Origin: Planctomycetota bacterium
GTDB taxonomy: Bacteria > Planctomycetota > JACQVV01 > JASMLP01
Reading direction: 5' to 3'
Assembly (NCBI GenBank): GCA_030748635.1
Contig: JASMLP010000212.1
Coordinates: forward strand, 1-59,382
DNA: 59,382 nucleotides
Under the pieces are notes generated by a model. It saw only the letters and a program-made list of their open reading frames with translations, ran no database searches and was not told where the DNA came from. Positions 24,646 through 33,339 of this stretch are shown here, piece by piece. Both the position numbers and the translations under genes were made by a program. Numbering within the stretch: the first letter of the stretch is position 1; the number at the start of each line of letters is the position of its first letter.

Positions 24646-26019
24646 ATGAAATCAATCATACGTTGGTCTTCGGTCAGTCTGTTGAGTTTTAGTGTGCTCA
24701 GCGTTTCGACCGCTCCCCTCTTTGGTCAGGAGAGCGGAAAGGACAAACAGATCGAAGAGGTCCAGAAGCAGATCCAAAAACTTCGAACTCTTTACGAGAA
24801 TCGACTTGAGGACCTGGAGAAAGAAGTCGATCGACTTCGCGGGGAGAAGAAGGATTCTTCCCTCCAGAAACTTCGTCGCAAAGCAGCTGAGTTTTCGGAG
24901 AAAAAGAAAAAAGAGCAAGAGGTCATGGATGCCGCAGCGCGACTCACGGGGCCTGGATCGATCATCTCTTCCAAGTTCAACGAATTCAATCCTCGGATCA
25001 CCGTGTTCAGCGATTTTCTCGGGCGCCTTGACGGTCGGCGAGTCAACAACGATGAAGGGGTCGATACGACCGATCGTTTTAGTCTGCGGGAGGTCGAAGT
25101 CGACTTTCGGGCGGATATCGATACCTACGCCAAGGGGGTTCTTATTCTAGCCATGGAGGAACATAGTCCCAACGAGTACGAGTTCAAGGTGGAGGAGGGC
25201 TATCTCGATCTCCACACGATTCCGGGACTGGAAGATGTGGCCCATAACCTTCGATTCAAAATCGGTCGGTTTCGAACCGAGTTCGGTATCGTCAATATTT
25301 TGCACAACCACGATCTGCCCTGGACGAGCCGTCCGTTGCCGGTGATCGGGTTTCTTGGAGAGGAAGGCGATGTCGAGAACGGTTTGGGGATTGAATATCT
25401 TGTTCATAATCCCTGGAACGAGGCCATTACCTTCAACTTCCAGATCGTGAACGGAGAAAATAGCACGCTTTTTGCCGGCGCGAATTCTAACGACCTGGCA
25501 TTCCTGGGTCGCCTCAAGTGGCACAAACAACTCTCGCTGGAGCATGAGTTTCAGTTCGGAGCCAGCGCTTACACCGGGAATGCAGCATCCGACCCACCCG
25601 CAGATACCACACGTTTGTCGACTCTCATGGGCGCCGACTTCTATTATCGATGGCGACCAGAAAAGGGAGGAGATCAAACCTCGATTTTGTTTCAAACCGA
25701 GGCCTATCTTCGTCATCGCGAAGAGAACGACCGGACGAGAAATCGGTGGGGGTTCTACTCTGCGTTACAGCACCAGTTCCTGAAGAACTTCTACGCGGGG
25801 GCTCGTTTCGACTATCTCTCCGGTGCGCCGAACAGTGAGAACGATTGGCACCATAAAGAAGCAATCTATCTGTCCTATTACACCAGCGAGTTTCTTCGGT
25901 TCCGTCTCGGTTACGAACACGAGGAAGAGAATAACGGATTCGATAATGATACGCTGATGTTTCAAGTGACCTGGGTCTTCGGCTCACACGCCGTTGAGCC
26001 GTACTGGGTCAATCGATAG
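24646..26019 (+). CDS. Outer-membrane porin with N-terminal coiled coil, metal-uptake locus
   Basis: A signal peptide (residues 1-28, ending PLFGQ) leads to a charged coiled coil (about 30-90: IEEVQKQIQKLRTLYE onwards), which may anchor the barrel to the cell wall. From about 105 the chain alternates as a beta-barrel (NPRITVFSDFLGRLDG, LRFKIGRFRTEFGIVN, RFRLGYEHEEENNGF). The last strand is TLMFQVTWVFGSH, followed by a short tail. Proteins of this kind often sit next to ZnuABC-type genes and are thought to let zinc or its chelates across the outer membrane. The ZnuA-like gene starts a few bases downstream, so they form an operon. Confidence 0.82.
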   Translation: MKSIIRWSSVSLLSFSVLSVSTAPLFGQESGKDKQIEEVQKQIQKLRTLYENRLEDLEKEVDRLRGEKKDSSLQKLRRKAAEFSEKKKKEQEVMDAAARLTGPGSIISSKFNEFNPRITVFSDFLGRLDGRRVNNDEGVDTTDRFSLREVEVDFRADIDTYAKGVLILAMEEHSPNEYEFKVEEGYLDLHTIPGLEDVAHNLRFKIGRFRTEFGIVNILHNHDLPWTSRPLPVIGFLGEEGDVENGLGIEYLVHNPWNEAITFNFQIVNGENSTLFAGANSNDLAFLGRLKWHKQLSLEHEFQFGASAYTGNAASDPPADTTRLSTLMGADFYYRWRPEKGGDQTSILFQTEAYLRHREENDRTRNRWGFYSALQHQFLKNFYAGARFDYLSGAPNSENDWHHKEAIYLSYYTSEFLRFRLGYEHEEENNGFDNDTLMFQVTWVFGSHAVEPYWVNR

Positions 26020-26028
26020 GAGGTTATG

Positions 26029-27060
26029 ATGAGAGTGCATTTGTGGTTCACCATGGCGACACTCCTCCTGACCTTCGGGGTGGGTTTGGCCGATGAACGT
26101 TTGAAGGTCGTGACATCGAACGAGACCCTCGCGGCGGTTGCTCGGGAGGTTGGTGGCGATCGGGTGGAGGTTTTCAGCCTCTCGCGGGGAGTCGAGGACC
26201 CTCATTATGTCAGCCCGACTCCCAGCCTCATGCTTCAGGTCACCGATGCGGATCTGTTCTTTGAGAATGGTATGGAGCTCGAGTGTTGGGTCGAGCGGGT
26301 TCTCGACGGCGGTCGCAATGCCAAGATTCGTCGTGGCGCGAAGGCCCACGTGTATGCTTGTGCTGGGATCAGCCCGCTCGAGGTTCCCAGCACCCTCTCG
26401 CGAAGCGAGGGGTGCATTCATGCTCACGGAAATCCCCATATTTGGCTCGACCCGATCAACGCCAAGACCATGGCCGCCAATCTGGTTGAGGGTCTCAAAC
26501 GGGTCGATCCGGAGGGATCCGAAGTCTATGATCAACGCTACGCGCAGTTCCGCGCCCGAATCGATGTCGCCTTTTACGGGCGGGATCTAATCGAAGTACT
26601 CGGAAGTGAGTACTGCGATCGACTCCAGAGGAGCGGCGGGTTGATCGAGTTTTTGGAGGCTCATGAGTACAAGGGACGATCGTTGATCGAGTCTCTGGGG
26701 GGGTGGCGAAAGAAAATGCTCCCTTTGCGAGACATGAATCTGGTCGCCTATCATCAGACTTGGGCCTATCTGCGTGACGCGTTTGATTTGGATGTGGTCG
26801 CCCATGTCGAACCCAAGCCAGGGATCAGTCCGACACCTTCGCAAATATCGTTGGTACGTCGGATGATTGAAAGGCACGAAGTTCCGGCGATCATTTCGGC
26901 TCCTTATTATGATGTGGGCAAGGTTCGGACGCTCGCTGAAGAGACGAAAACAAACGCTGTGGTACTTCCCTCGGGGGTCGGAGCGGATGCGGCTTCGGTC
27001 GATTACTTCTCCCTCTTCGAGCGGATCACCGACCTTCTCCTGGAAAACGCCAGGAGCTAG
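26029..27060 (+). CDS. znuA: Zinc/manganese-type ABC transporter substrate-binding protein (ZnuA-like)
   Basis: Periplasmic metal-binding lipocalin-unrelated cluster A-I binding protein. A signal peptide (to about residue 22, GVGLA-DE) is followed by VVTSNETLAAVAREVGGDRV, the first ligand loop VEDPHYVSPTPS, and the second HAHGNPHIWLDPINAKTM. The latter gives the His set typical of Zn/Mn binders, and a late VVAHVEPKPGISPTPSQ provides another. It lacks the long His/Asp-rich loop of many ZnuA proteins, having only the short HAHG. AGGAGG (26018-26023) is 5 bases before ATG 26029, so I prefer it to ATG 26026. The ATPase gene follows after 2 bases. Confidence 0.88.
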   Translation: MRVHLWFTMATLLLTFGVGLADERLKVVTSNETLAAVAREVGGDRVEVFSLSRGVEDPHYVSPTPSLMLQVTDADLFFENGMELECWVERVLDGGRNAKIRRGAKAHVYACAGISPLEVPSTLSRSEGCIHAHGNPHIWLDPINAKTMAANLVEGLKRVDPEGSEVYDQRYAQFRARIDVAFYGRDLIEVLGSEYCDRLQRSGGLIEFLEAHEYKGRSLIESLGGWRKKMLPLRDMNLVAYHQTWAYLRDAFDLDVVAHVEPKPGISPTPSQISLVRRMIERHEVPAIISAPYYDVGKVRTLAEETKTNAVVLPSGVGADAASVDYFSLFERITDLLLENARS

Positions 27061-27062
27061 GT

Positions 27063-27851
27063 ATGGGTACACCCCCGGGAACTCCCTCGATCGTAACCTA
27101 TGAAGATGTGGTTCTTGGTTACGGTGAGGGGGTCGTGCTCTCGGGGGTTGATCTCCAGATCCGGGCCGGTTCCTATCTGGGCATCGTGGGCCCCAACGGT
27201 TCTGGAAAAACGACCTTTTTGAGGTCGGTACTCGGATTTTTACGCCCTATTTCCGGACGAATTCGGCGGCCATCGGGTCGTCGGATTCGTATCGGTTACG
27301 TTCCGCAGCGCCAGTCTCTCGACCCGATCTTTCCTCTACGGGTTCGGGATGTCGCGGTGATGGGTCTCTATCGGGAGATCGGATTCATGAGGCGAGTCCA
27401 AGCTCGCCACCGGAGGAGGGTCGAAGAAGCCCTTGAGTTTGTCGGTATGCGCGAATTGGCCGAGGCCAGCTATCGTGACCTGTCCGGTGGACAGCAGCAG
27501 CGAACGTTGATTGCACGGGCGCTTGCCAGCGAGCCAGACCTCCTCGTGCTCGACGAGCCGACCAACGGTATGGATCTTGTCGGGGAACGGAACATCATGG
27601 GGCTCGTGGATCGTTTGCACGCCCAGGGCGATCGAACCGTCCTCATGGTCAGCCATCGACTGCACGTGGTCTGCCGCCACGTTCACGATCTGGCGCTGAT
27701 CTCGGAAGGGAAAATGGTTCACGGCTCGATGGAGGAAATGTTTACATCTGAGCGATTGAGTGCGCTGTATGGCATCCCGGTTCGGGTCGGGAGGCTCGAG
27801 GGTGAACGGGTCCTTTTTGCCGAGTCGGGTGGTGAGGTGACGGGACGGTGA
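27063..27851 (+). CDS. znuC: Metal ABC transporter ATP-binding protein (ZnuC-like)
   Basis: A 262-residue ATPase with Walker A GPNGSGKTTF, the Q-loop in GYVPQRQSLDPIFP, signature LSGGQQQRTL, Walker B LLVLDEPTNGMD and the switch His in VLMVSHRL. The Q-loop region YVPQR and the short Walker A-to-Q distance are typical for the zinc/manganese/iron-chelate (ZnuC/MntB/SitB) subfamily. It powers import through the membrane protein encoded next. It begins 2 bases after the binding-protein gene, and the permease follows 30 bases later. Confidence 0.93.
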   Translation: MGTPPGTPSIVTYEDVVLGYGEGVVLSGVDLQIRAGSYLGIVGPNGSGKTTFLRSVLGFLRPISGRIRRPSGRRIRIGYVPQRQSLDPIFPLRVRDVAVMGLYREIGFMRRVQARHRRRVEEALEFVGMRELAEASYRDLSGGQQQRTLIARALASEPDLLVLDEPTNGMDLVGERNIMGLVDRLHAQGDRTVLMVSHRLHVVCRHVHDLALISEGKMVHGSMEEMFTSERLSALYGIPVRVGRLEGERVLFAESGGEVTGR

Positions 27852-27881
27852 CGTTTTTCATCTGGCACGCCGCACCTCCGA

Positions 27882-29450
27882 ATGGGAATCACAGCCATGC
27901 TTGACGGTCTCCTCTTTCCCTTTGAGAGCATGGACCGGAACATCCTGGCCATGATCATGATCGCTGTCATGAGCGCCTATCTTGGCGTGTACATCGTGTG
28001 CAAGCGGATTGTTTTCGTCGGTGTTTCGTTGGCCGAGATCAGCGCCTTGGGCATCGGTTTTGCCTTCTATGCCACGGACTGGGCGGTGGCGCTGGGTTTC
28101 GAGCCGCATGCGTGGGAAGAACAAGCGCCGCTCATCCTTTCGGTCCTCTTCACCCTCGTGGGCGTTGTCCTTTTCAGCGTCCATCATTCAGGAAAACGTG
28201 TCACTCAGGAGAGCTTGATCGGCGTTGGCTATGCGATAGCCGCGGGTCTTGCCGTTCTCTTCATTTGGCAGAGCGCCGAGGGAAAGGAAAAACTCAATCA
28301 CCTGGTGGCCGGGGATGTGATCCTCACCACGGAGGCTCAATTCATTGTTCTCTCCATCACCTTTGTGGTTCTGGGTGTCCTCCATCTTCTGTTCTCCAAG
28401 GAAATCTTGTTCAGCGCCCTGGACAAGGATTCGGCCCAGAGTTTCGCGTTGCCGGCGCGTCTGTTCGACCTCTTCCTCTACCTCTCGATCGGGATTGCCG
28501 TTGCGGTGAGTCTTCGGACCGGTTCGATTCTGCTGGTGGTGGGCTTCATGATTGTGCCGCCGGTCACTGGTCTCCTTCTCGTCAATCGATTTGGTCACGT
28601 TCAGCTTGTCGCGATCGCGGTGGGAGTCAGCGCTTGCGTTCTGGCCGCGCCGGCGACTTTTTACAATCCAGCCTCGGGCCTTTGGTACGATCCTCCCGGG
28701 GGTCTACCGATGTCTCCAACGGTCGTTGCGGTTCAGGCGGTTTTCTTGGTTGCTGCTTGGATTGCGAGTCGGTGGTCCTGGACCCGTCGAGCGCTTTTGA
28801 GGGGGTTGGGGCTGACCACGGGCATCGCCGTGGTTTTGTGTTCGGTATCCCTCAGCCACCTCCTGTTGGGCACTCAACTGGTCGGTGAGAGTCCGTTGGC
28901 GACCGCGCTCGATCGCAAGTTCGAACAGACCGAGCACGATAGAACACTCGACCATCTCGAGAGCATGCTTCATTCCTCCAATCGGTCGGAGAGGATCGAG
29001 GCGATCCACCTTCTCGTTGCCTGGGACGACCCGCACGCCGCGGATCTGCTGATCAAAGCTCTCCAGGATGAAGACCCAGCGGTTCAGGGTGAGACGATCA
29101 CTGCGTTGGGCGAATCGAAGGGGTCCCGAGCGGCTTGGGCACTCGAAACCTATCTGGAGACCCGCTTCCCGTCTGCAGATCTAGTTCTTCAAGTTGCCGA
29201 GGCTCTCGGGCAACTGGGCAGTCCGGAGGCGGTTCATACTCTGATCCACCTTCTCGAGGAGAGTGCTTTGCCACCTTTTATTCGCCTTCAGGCAACCAAA
29301 CGTCTGGAAGCCCTGGTCGGTGAGTCCTACGATCTACGTGATGAGCATGGCTGGAGGGATTGGTGGGAGGAGAACCACAAGCATCTTCGCTGGGATGATG
29401 AGAAGAATCGGTTTTTTGTTCACAGATCTGGACAGGAGAAGGGGCGATGA
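27882..29450 (+). CDS. znuB: Metal ABC transporter permease (ZnuB-like) fused to C-terminal HEAT repeats
   Basis: Residues 1 to about 320 are an ABC-3 family permease with eight or nine hydrophobic segments. It starts MDRNILAMIMIAVMSAYLGVY and contains the conserved CKRIVFVGVSLAEISALGIG loop and SIGIAVAVSLRTGSILLVVG. Typical members end near 280 residues. Here a further helical domain (about 345-475) contains HEAT/PBS-lyase-like repeats: RSERIEAIHLLVAWDDP, DPAVQGETITALGESKG and SPEAVHTLIHLLEES. The chain ends with a Trp-rich stretch (GWRDWWEENHKHLRW). The HEAT part should face the cytoplasm or periplasm next to the pore. No clear Shine-Dalgarno is visible; a stop lies 33 bases upstream. It overlaps the next gene by ATGA. 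Confidence 0.88.
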   Translation: MGITAMLDGLLFPFESMDRNILAMIMIAVMSAYLGVYIVCKRIVFVGVSLAEISALGIGFAFYATDWAVALGFEPHAWEEQAPLILSVLFTLVGVVLFSVHHSGKRVTQESLIGVGYAIAAGLAVLFIWQSAEGKEKLNHLVAGDVILTTEAQFIVLSITFVVLGVLHLLFSKEILFSALDKDSAQSFALPARLFDLFLYLSIGIAVAVSLRTGSILLVVGFMIVPPVTGLLLVNRFGHVQLVAIAVGVSACVLAAPATFYNPASGLWYDPPGGLPMSPTVVAVQAVFLVAAWIASRWSWTRRALLRGLGLTTGIAVVLCSVSLSHLLLGTQLVGESPLATALDRKFEQTEHDRTLDHLESMLHSSNRSERIEAIHLLVAWDDPHAADLLIKALQDEDPAVQGETITALGESKGSRAAWALETYLETRFPSADLVLQVAEALGQLGSPEAVHTLIHLLEESALPPFIRLQATKRLEALVGESYDLRDEHGWRDWWEENHKHLRWDDEKNRFFVHRSGQEKGR

Positions 29451-30079
29451 GGCCATCCGTATTTTTGGGGTGTGTGTGGATCTTTCTCGCCGGCTGCGCA
29501 AGTATTACGGAGCCCCGAGTGGATCGTTGGGCCGGGCCTCTCGATCAGGCGAAAGCGCTGGAAATCGTGCGGGAGGCGTTCGGGTATCGAGCCCACCCCA
29601 ACCCCCATCTGGATCGACCGGTACGAGACCACGAGGTGATTTCGCTCAATTACGATTCGATTCAATTCCGGAAAATCGAGGACCCTGTGGATCGCAGGCA
29701 GGTTCTCTTTTTTCGTGATGTCGCCTCGATCGCCACACAGACGACCAATGGGATTCCGAGTCGGCCTGAAACCCTCATCATTCATCTTCAACCGAGCTCC
29801 GAATCCACTCGCATTTTCGATCTTCGAACCGATGCCTTCGCGTGGGCGGGTCTCCGAGGCCCTTTTTTGACTTTGCCGGAGCGTGATCGTCGATTGGTTC
29901 CTTATTTCAAGAGGGCCATGGTCCATCTGAGGGATCACGCTCTCCGAACAAATACGGGAGGGGATCAACTTCAGGAGTTCGTGCGCTATCTGGAGGCCGA
30001 AGAGCGCCGGATCGAGCAAGAGGAGGAGGAGGATCGTAAGCACCGGGAACGAATGGAGAGACTGTTCGAGAATCGGTAG
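29447..30079 (+). CDS. Lipoprotein of unknown function at end of metal-uptake operon
   Basis: The start MRPSVFLGCVWIFLAGC contains a lipobox (L-A-G-C, Cys17), so a lipid-anchored envelope protein of about 190 residues is expected. The body has no motif I recognise; it contains VRDHEVISLNYDSIQF, PETLIIHLQPSSES and an acidic, arginine-rich C-terminal helix (VRYLEAEERRIEQEEEEDR). The ATG overlaps the permease stop (ATGA), making it the last gene of the ZnuABC-type operon. Its inclusion there is conserved-looking but its job is unknown. Confidence 0.78.
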   Translation: MRPSVFLGCVWIFLAGCASITEPRVDRWAGPLDQAKALEIVREAFGYRAHPNPHLDRPVRDHEVISLNYDSIQFRKIEDPVDRRQVLFFRDVASIATQTTNGIPSRPETLIIHLQPSSESTRIFDLRTDAFAWAGLRGPFLTLPERDRRLVPYFKRAMVHLRDHALRTNTGGDQLQEFVRYLEAEERRIEQEEEEDRKHRERMERLFENR

Positions 30080-30231
30080 ATCCTCCGAAACCGGATCCAT
30101 CCCCTACCGATTGAGAGGGATGGTGGCTGCTCCGGCCACCGAAGCGGTCGAGGTGGAGTTGTCGGGACGAATCAGGGGCTCGGGGTCATCCTCTCCCCGC
30201 ACCCCTGGGTACGATTTTCAGCGTGATTTGG

Positions 30232-31887
30232 TTATCGCGCTTGGGAGCTACGAACTCGTTTCAGATACCCTTCCCACCGTTCCTTGGCCTGCTCCTCGGT
30301 GATAAGGCCGGCCTTGACAGCCGCCCAGATCCGCTCTTTGACCTTCCCCATCTCTTCCCGATCGGGGGGGCGCTTCTCTTTGGTTTGGGATTCGCGGAAG
30401 CGTTTCATGTACGCCTCCCATTCTTTCTTGGCCTCTTTTTCGGTGATCTTGCCCGCTTTGACGGCCTCTCCGATTTTTCGTCTGACTTCCCCCATCTCTT
30501 CCCGACTGGGAGAGCGTTGCAGCTTGATCTTGGAACCGCGAACCTGCTTCAGATACCCTTCCCATCGTTCCTTGGCCTGCTCTTCGGTGATCTTACCGGC
30601 CTTGACGCCCGCCCAGATCCGCTCCTTGATCCGGCCCATCTCCTCGCGGCTGGGCGATTCAGATCTCTTTGTCTCCCCCTCTTTGCGGCGAGGGTCCGGT
30701 CTCTTCTCCTTGCCCATGCGCATCCGGAGTTCGCGGTATTTCCGATCGGCCTCCTCGCGAGTCATCTCACCCCGCTGGACCGCGCCCTCGATGCGTTTCT
30801 TGATCGCTTCCCAGCGGGAGCGCAGATCCTGGTTGTCATCGCGCTTCTTTTCGGCGTTTTCCGGCCCCATCCTTTTGCGAAGATCTTCCATGCGTTTGCG
30901 AGCATCCTCTCGGCTGATTTTTCCGTCTGCGACGGCTTTGCGGATCTTGAGGTTCGCGGCCTCGAATCGTCGCCTCCGGTCTTCCTCCGAGCTCGATGGA
31001 CGTGACGCACCCGATTTTCGCTGGGCTTCCTGGGAGGTCCCCCGAACGATCCGGCGCGCAATGCCCTCGACGAGAGCGACCTGTTCATCGTCGAGACGAA
31101 CCTCTTTCATCAGATACTCGGCCACCCGCCGGTTCCGCTGGTAGCGGTCACCCTCGGAGCGCATTTGATGAACGATCCGGAGCATGGCTCCCAGGGATCC
31201 CTCGATCTGCCTCTTTTCGAGATCAGCTTTGTGGAGCACGGTGGCGATCGCCTTGATCATCTCATCGCTGACGCCTAGTTGGTTGTAGTGGCCGATGAGC
31301 TGGGACCAGCGGTCTTTCTCGTCTTTTTCCTCACCCCCCTCACGATGGGATTTCTGGTGGTGGTGAAGAATCTTTTTCGCGATCCCCTCCACGAGTTCGA
31401 CCTGTTTTCCATCCAGATCGATTTTTTTGAGGTAGTGGAGGATTTGGGCGTAGTCCCCTTCCTTCTGCTTCGACTTCATCGCGTGGACGAGCTTGATCAC
31501 TCCCCACAGGGCTTCTTCGTGGAGTTCCTCGTCGATGCCGTATTTCCCGAAGGCGTTCAGGATCTGATCGACCATCTCCTCTTGGAGCCCCAGGTTCATG
31601 AGGTGATTGTCGAGCTCTTCTGTCTCCTCTTCTTCCTCCTTGCGATGGGTTTCCTCTTCCTGCAGGCGTCGGGCGAATCGGTCACGGGCGAGCGCGCCCA
31701 TCATGGCTTCGGCCTGTTCCGGAGTCAGTTCACCCTCCTCGACCGCTTCGATCAGCCGATCCCCCACCGCTTCGTAATCGGGTTCCTGGGCGGACGTGAG
31801 GCTGGGGGGAAGGAAAACCATCGCGCATCCCAGGATGAGGGCCTGCACACTGCGCGAGGTGGGAATCGAGCGATTGGAAATAATCAT
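30232..31887 (-). CDS. Secreted repeat protein: KAG-K-ITEEQA modules and an internal duplication
   Basis: After a signal peptide (to about residue 33, PSLTSAQ) the protein is almost wholly charged helix. Six copies of a module of the form V-x-x-G-x-[IL]-[TS]-x-E-x-A occur. One is near the N terminus (VEEGELTPEQAEAMM), two are in the middle (VADGKISREDARKRME; VQRGEMTREEADRKY), and three closely alike copies of about 47 residues are at the C terminus (VKAGKITEEQAKERWEGYL, VKAGKITEKEAKKEWEAY, VKAGLITEEQAKERWEGYL). Between them, two segments of about 85 residues are also duplicates (LNLGLQEEMVDQIL- and LGVSDEMIKAIA-starting blocks). I do not know a function; the module resembles SHOCT-like short domains. 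Its ATG overlaps the stop of the small ORF upstream. Confidence 0.82.
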   Translation of the reverse strand: MIISNRSIPTSRSVQALILGCAMVFLPPSLTSAQEPDYEAVGDRLIEAVEEGELTPEQAEAMMGALARDRFARRLQEEETHRKEEEEETEELDNHLMNLGLQEEMVDQILNAFGKYGIDEELHEEALWGVIKLVHAMKSKQKEGDYAQILHYLKKIDLDGKQVELVEGIAKKILHHHQKSHREGGEEKDEKDRWSQLIGHYNQLGVSDEMIKAIATVLHKADLEKRQIEGSLGAMLRIVHQMRSEGDRYQRNRRVAEYLMKEVRLDDEQVALVEGIARRIVRGTSQEAQRKSGASRPSSSEEDRRRRFEAANLKIRKAVADGKISREDARKRMEDLRKRMGPENAEKKRDDNQDLRSRWEAIKKRIEGAVQRGEMTREEADRKYRELRMRMGKEKRPDPRRKEGETKRSESPSREEMGRIKERIWAGVKAGKITEEQAKERWEGYLKQVRGSKIKLQRSPSREEMGEVRRKIGEAVKAGKITEKEAKKEWEAYMKRFRESQTKEKRPPDREEMGKVKERIWAAVKAGLITEEQAKERWEGYLKRVRSSQAR

Positions 31888-32090
31888 CGTGAATCTCCGT
31901 TCGAGGAATCCGTCGCGATTGATTTCTCTCGCCCCAGTCGGCGGACGGAGCGCCGGCGGGGATAGGTGCTCGACTGTTTACGGGTGAGCGTGGCTACCGT
32001 TATTGGGTTTATGTAGGAGAGTCCGCAATCGTAGCAGATCTCTTGGTCGACCCGTAGGGTGTGTGTGCCCACCGGGAGATCGGCCACCAT
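31884..32090 (-). CDS. Small ORF, 68 aa, coupled to the repeat protein
   Basis: GAGGG four bases before the ATG at 32090 and an ATGA overlap with the repeat-protein start support translation. The sequence MVADLPVGTHTLRVDQE resembles a PEGA-type beta strand pair. It is followed by ICYDCGLSYI, a CxxC, and a basic tail. It is short and I do not recognise a family. It could also be the tail of a longer gene, because the frame is blocked only by a TGA 18 bases upstream. Confidence 0.4.
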   Translation of the reverse strand: MVADLPVGTHTLRVDQEICYDCGLSYINPITVATLTRKQSSTYPRRRSVRRLGREKSIATDSSNGDSR

Positions 32091-32221
32091 CTTGCCCTCA
32101 GCGGTTCATTGTCCGCATGGAATGGAAGCGAGTGGGGGCAGCTTGTTGATAGAATGGTGAACCCATGAGTGGATACCGTGATGAAGCTAAGGCTCCACCC
32201 TCGTTGCCAGTCGGGTCGAAT

Positions 32222-32983
32222 TCAAACCGATCCCAGAAAGCGTTCGAGGACCTGTAAATAGGCCGACCAGTTTCTGGAGATCACTCCGTTGTGGCCGCCC
32301 TGATCGAACAGGATCCGGTGTTCGGGTGGTGCGCCGGACCACTCGTGCAACCTCCGGCCGTGAGAAGGGGGAACCAGGTCGTCATCGGCGGCGTGGATCA
32401 CCAGGGTGGGTCCCTCGAAGCGATGGAGCTTGGCGCGGTGGTCGAGGCGGTTGGCGACCGCGGTTTCCAGATCCTCGCGGCCGGTTCCCAACTCCTCGGG
32501 GGTCACTCGGAGCAGGATCCGTTCCAGCACATCGGCGATCCCGCTCTCCAGGATGAGTCCGGCGATTCCGGGATACCGGTGGGCCCATTCGAGGGCGTAG
32601 ATCGAACCCACCGAGCGCCCGTAGACGACCAGGTCCGACTCGTTTCGCCCCAGCGCCTGGAAGATCCCGAGGACATCTTCGAGCATGACCCCCAGCGACG
32701 GAGTTCCGGTCGAGGTTCCGTACCCCCGATATTCCGCCAGGAAGACGTTCCACCCCAGGTGTGTCGTCGCGCCCACGAAGTCGTGGAGGTAGTCCGCGGC
32801 GACCTCACCGTTTCCGTGGAAATGAACGAGCGTTCGGGCTCCGGGGTCGGTTTCCTCGTAGTGGCAGGCCAGCGTTGCCCCCTCGACCTCGACGAGAAAG
32901 GGGTTTGCGAGCGGGTCGCGACGAGGAAAGAAGTATCGAGCGCTGAGGATCGGGTGATCCAGAATCGTTTCCGGGATGGGCAT
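32222..32983 (-). CDS. Alpha/beta hydrolase
   Basis: A 253-residue serine hydrolase of the family that includes the BEM46/ABHD17-like enzymes. It has HFHGNGEVAADY (oxyanion loop), the motif YRGYGTSTGTPS, nucleophile elbow YGRSVGS with Ser in GXSXG, the acid in HAADDDLVPPSHGRR and the catalytic His in DQGGHNGV. No signal peptide, so cytoplasmic. An upstream in-frame extension to 33139 is poor in normal protein features; I start at ATG 32983 (MPIPETILDHP). The substrate is unknown, and the gene is transcribed alone. Confidence 0.88.
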   Translation of the reverse strand: MPIPETILDHPILSARYFFPRRDPLANPFLVEVEGATLACHYEETDPGARTLVHFHGNGEVAADYLHDFVGATTHLGWNVFLAEYRGYGTSTGTPSLGVMLEDVLGIFQALGRNESDLVVYGRSVGSIYALEWAHRYPGIAGLILESGIADVLERILLRVTPEELGTGREDLETAVANRLDHRAKLHRFEGPTLVIHAADDDLVPPSHGRRLHEWSGAPPEHRILFDQGGHNGVISRNWSAYLQVLERFLGSV

Positions 32984-33339
32984 AGCTCTTCTTTCTCGGG
33001 GGAATTGGATCGAAGTAGAACTGAAATGAGGAATGAAAAGAGGCCGACTTGAACGGTTGGGGAGTGCTCGGTTCTCCCATCGGAATTTCGGTCTTTCTGT
33101 TCCGGCTTCGAACGGAACTCTGCCAACCGATTTCTCCATTTTACGGAAAAACTTTTGACCTGGAAAAGAGCGGCATAGCGAGGGTCCATTTCCTGCATCT
33201 GGCTTAGCGCAAGATCGTGGTTATAGTGTTCAACTGAGTTCTTTATATGTGACACTTCACCTGATGAAGTCATTTCTCCGTTCGATTAGACAGGTTGTGG
33301 GCTCGAGAATCGAGGACTTCAGCCGGGGAAACAAACCAG
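32984..33339. other. Intergenic region between hydrolase and transglutaminase-like genes
   Basis: A 356-base divergent gap. Open extensions of both neighbours reach into it (to 33139 and from 33295), but they look non-coding. I see no RNA, repeat or clear promoter pair. Confidence 0.5.

Noticed and set aside
32088-32120. A second possible Sec site: C-G-Q-TGA upstream of the 68-aa ORF, with a later CxxC
   Set aside because: The region before the TGA has no usable ATG, GTG or TTG start and does not look coding, and I see no good SECIS hairpin. A plain stop before a small gene with its own Shine-Dalgarno is simpler.
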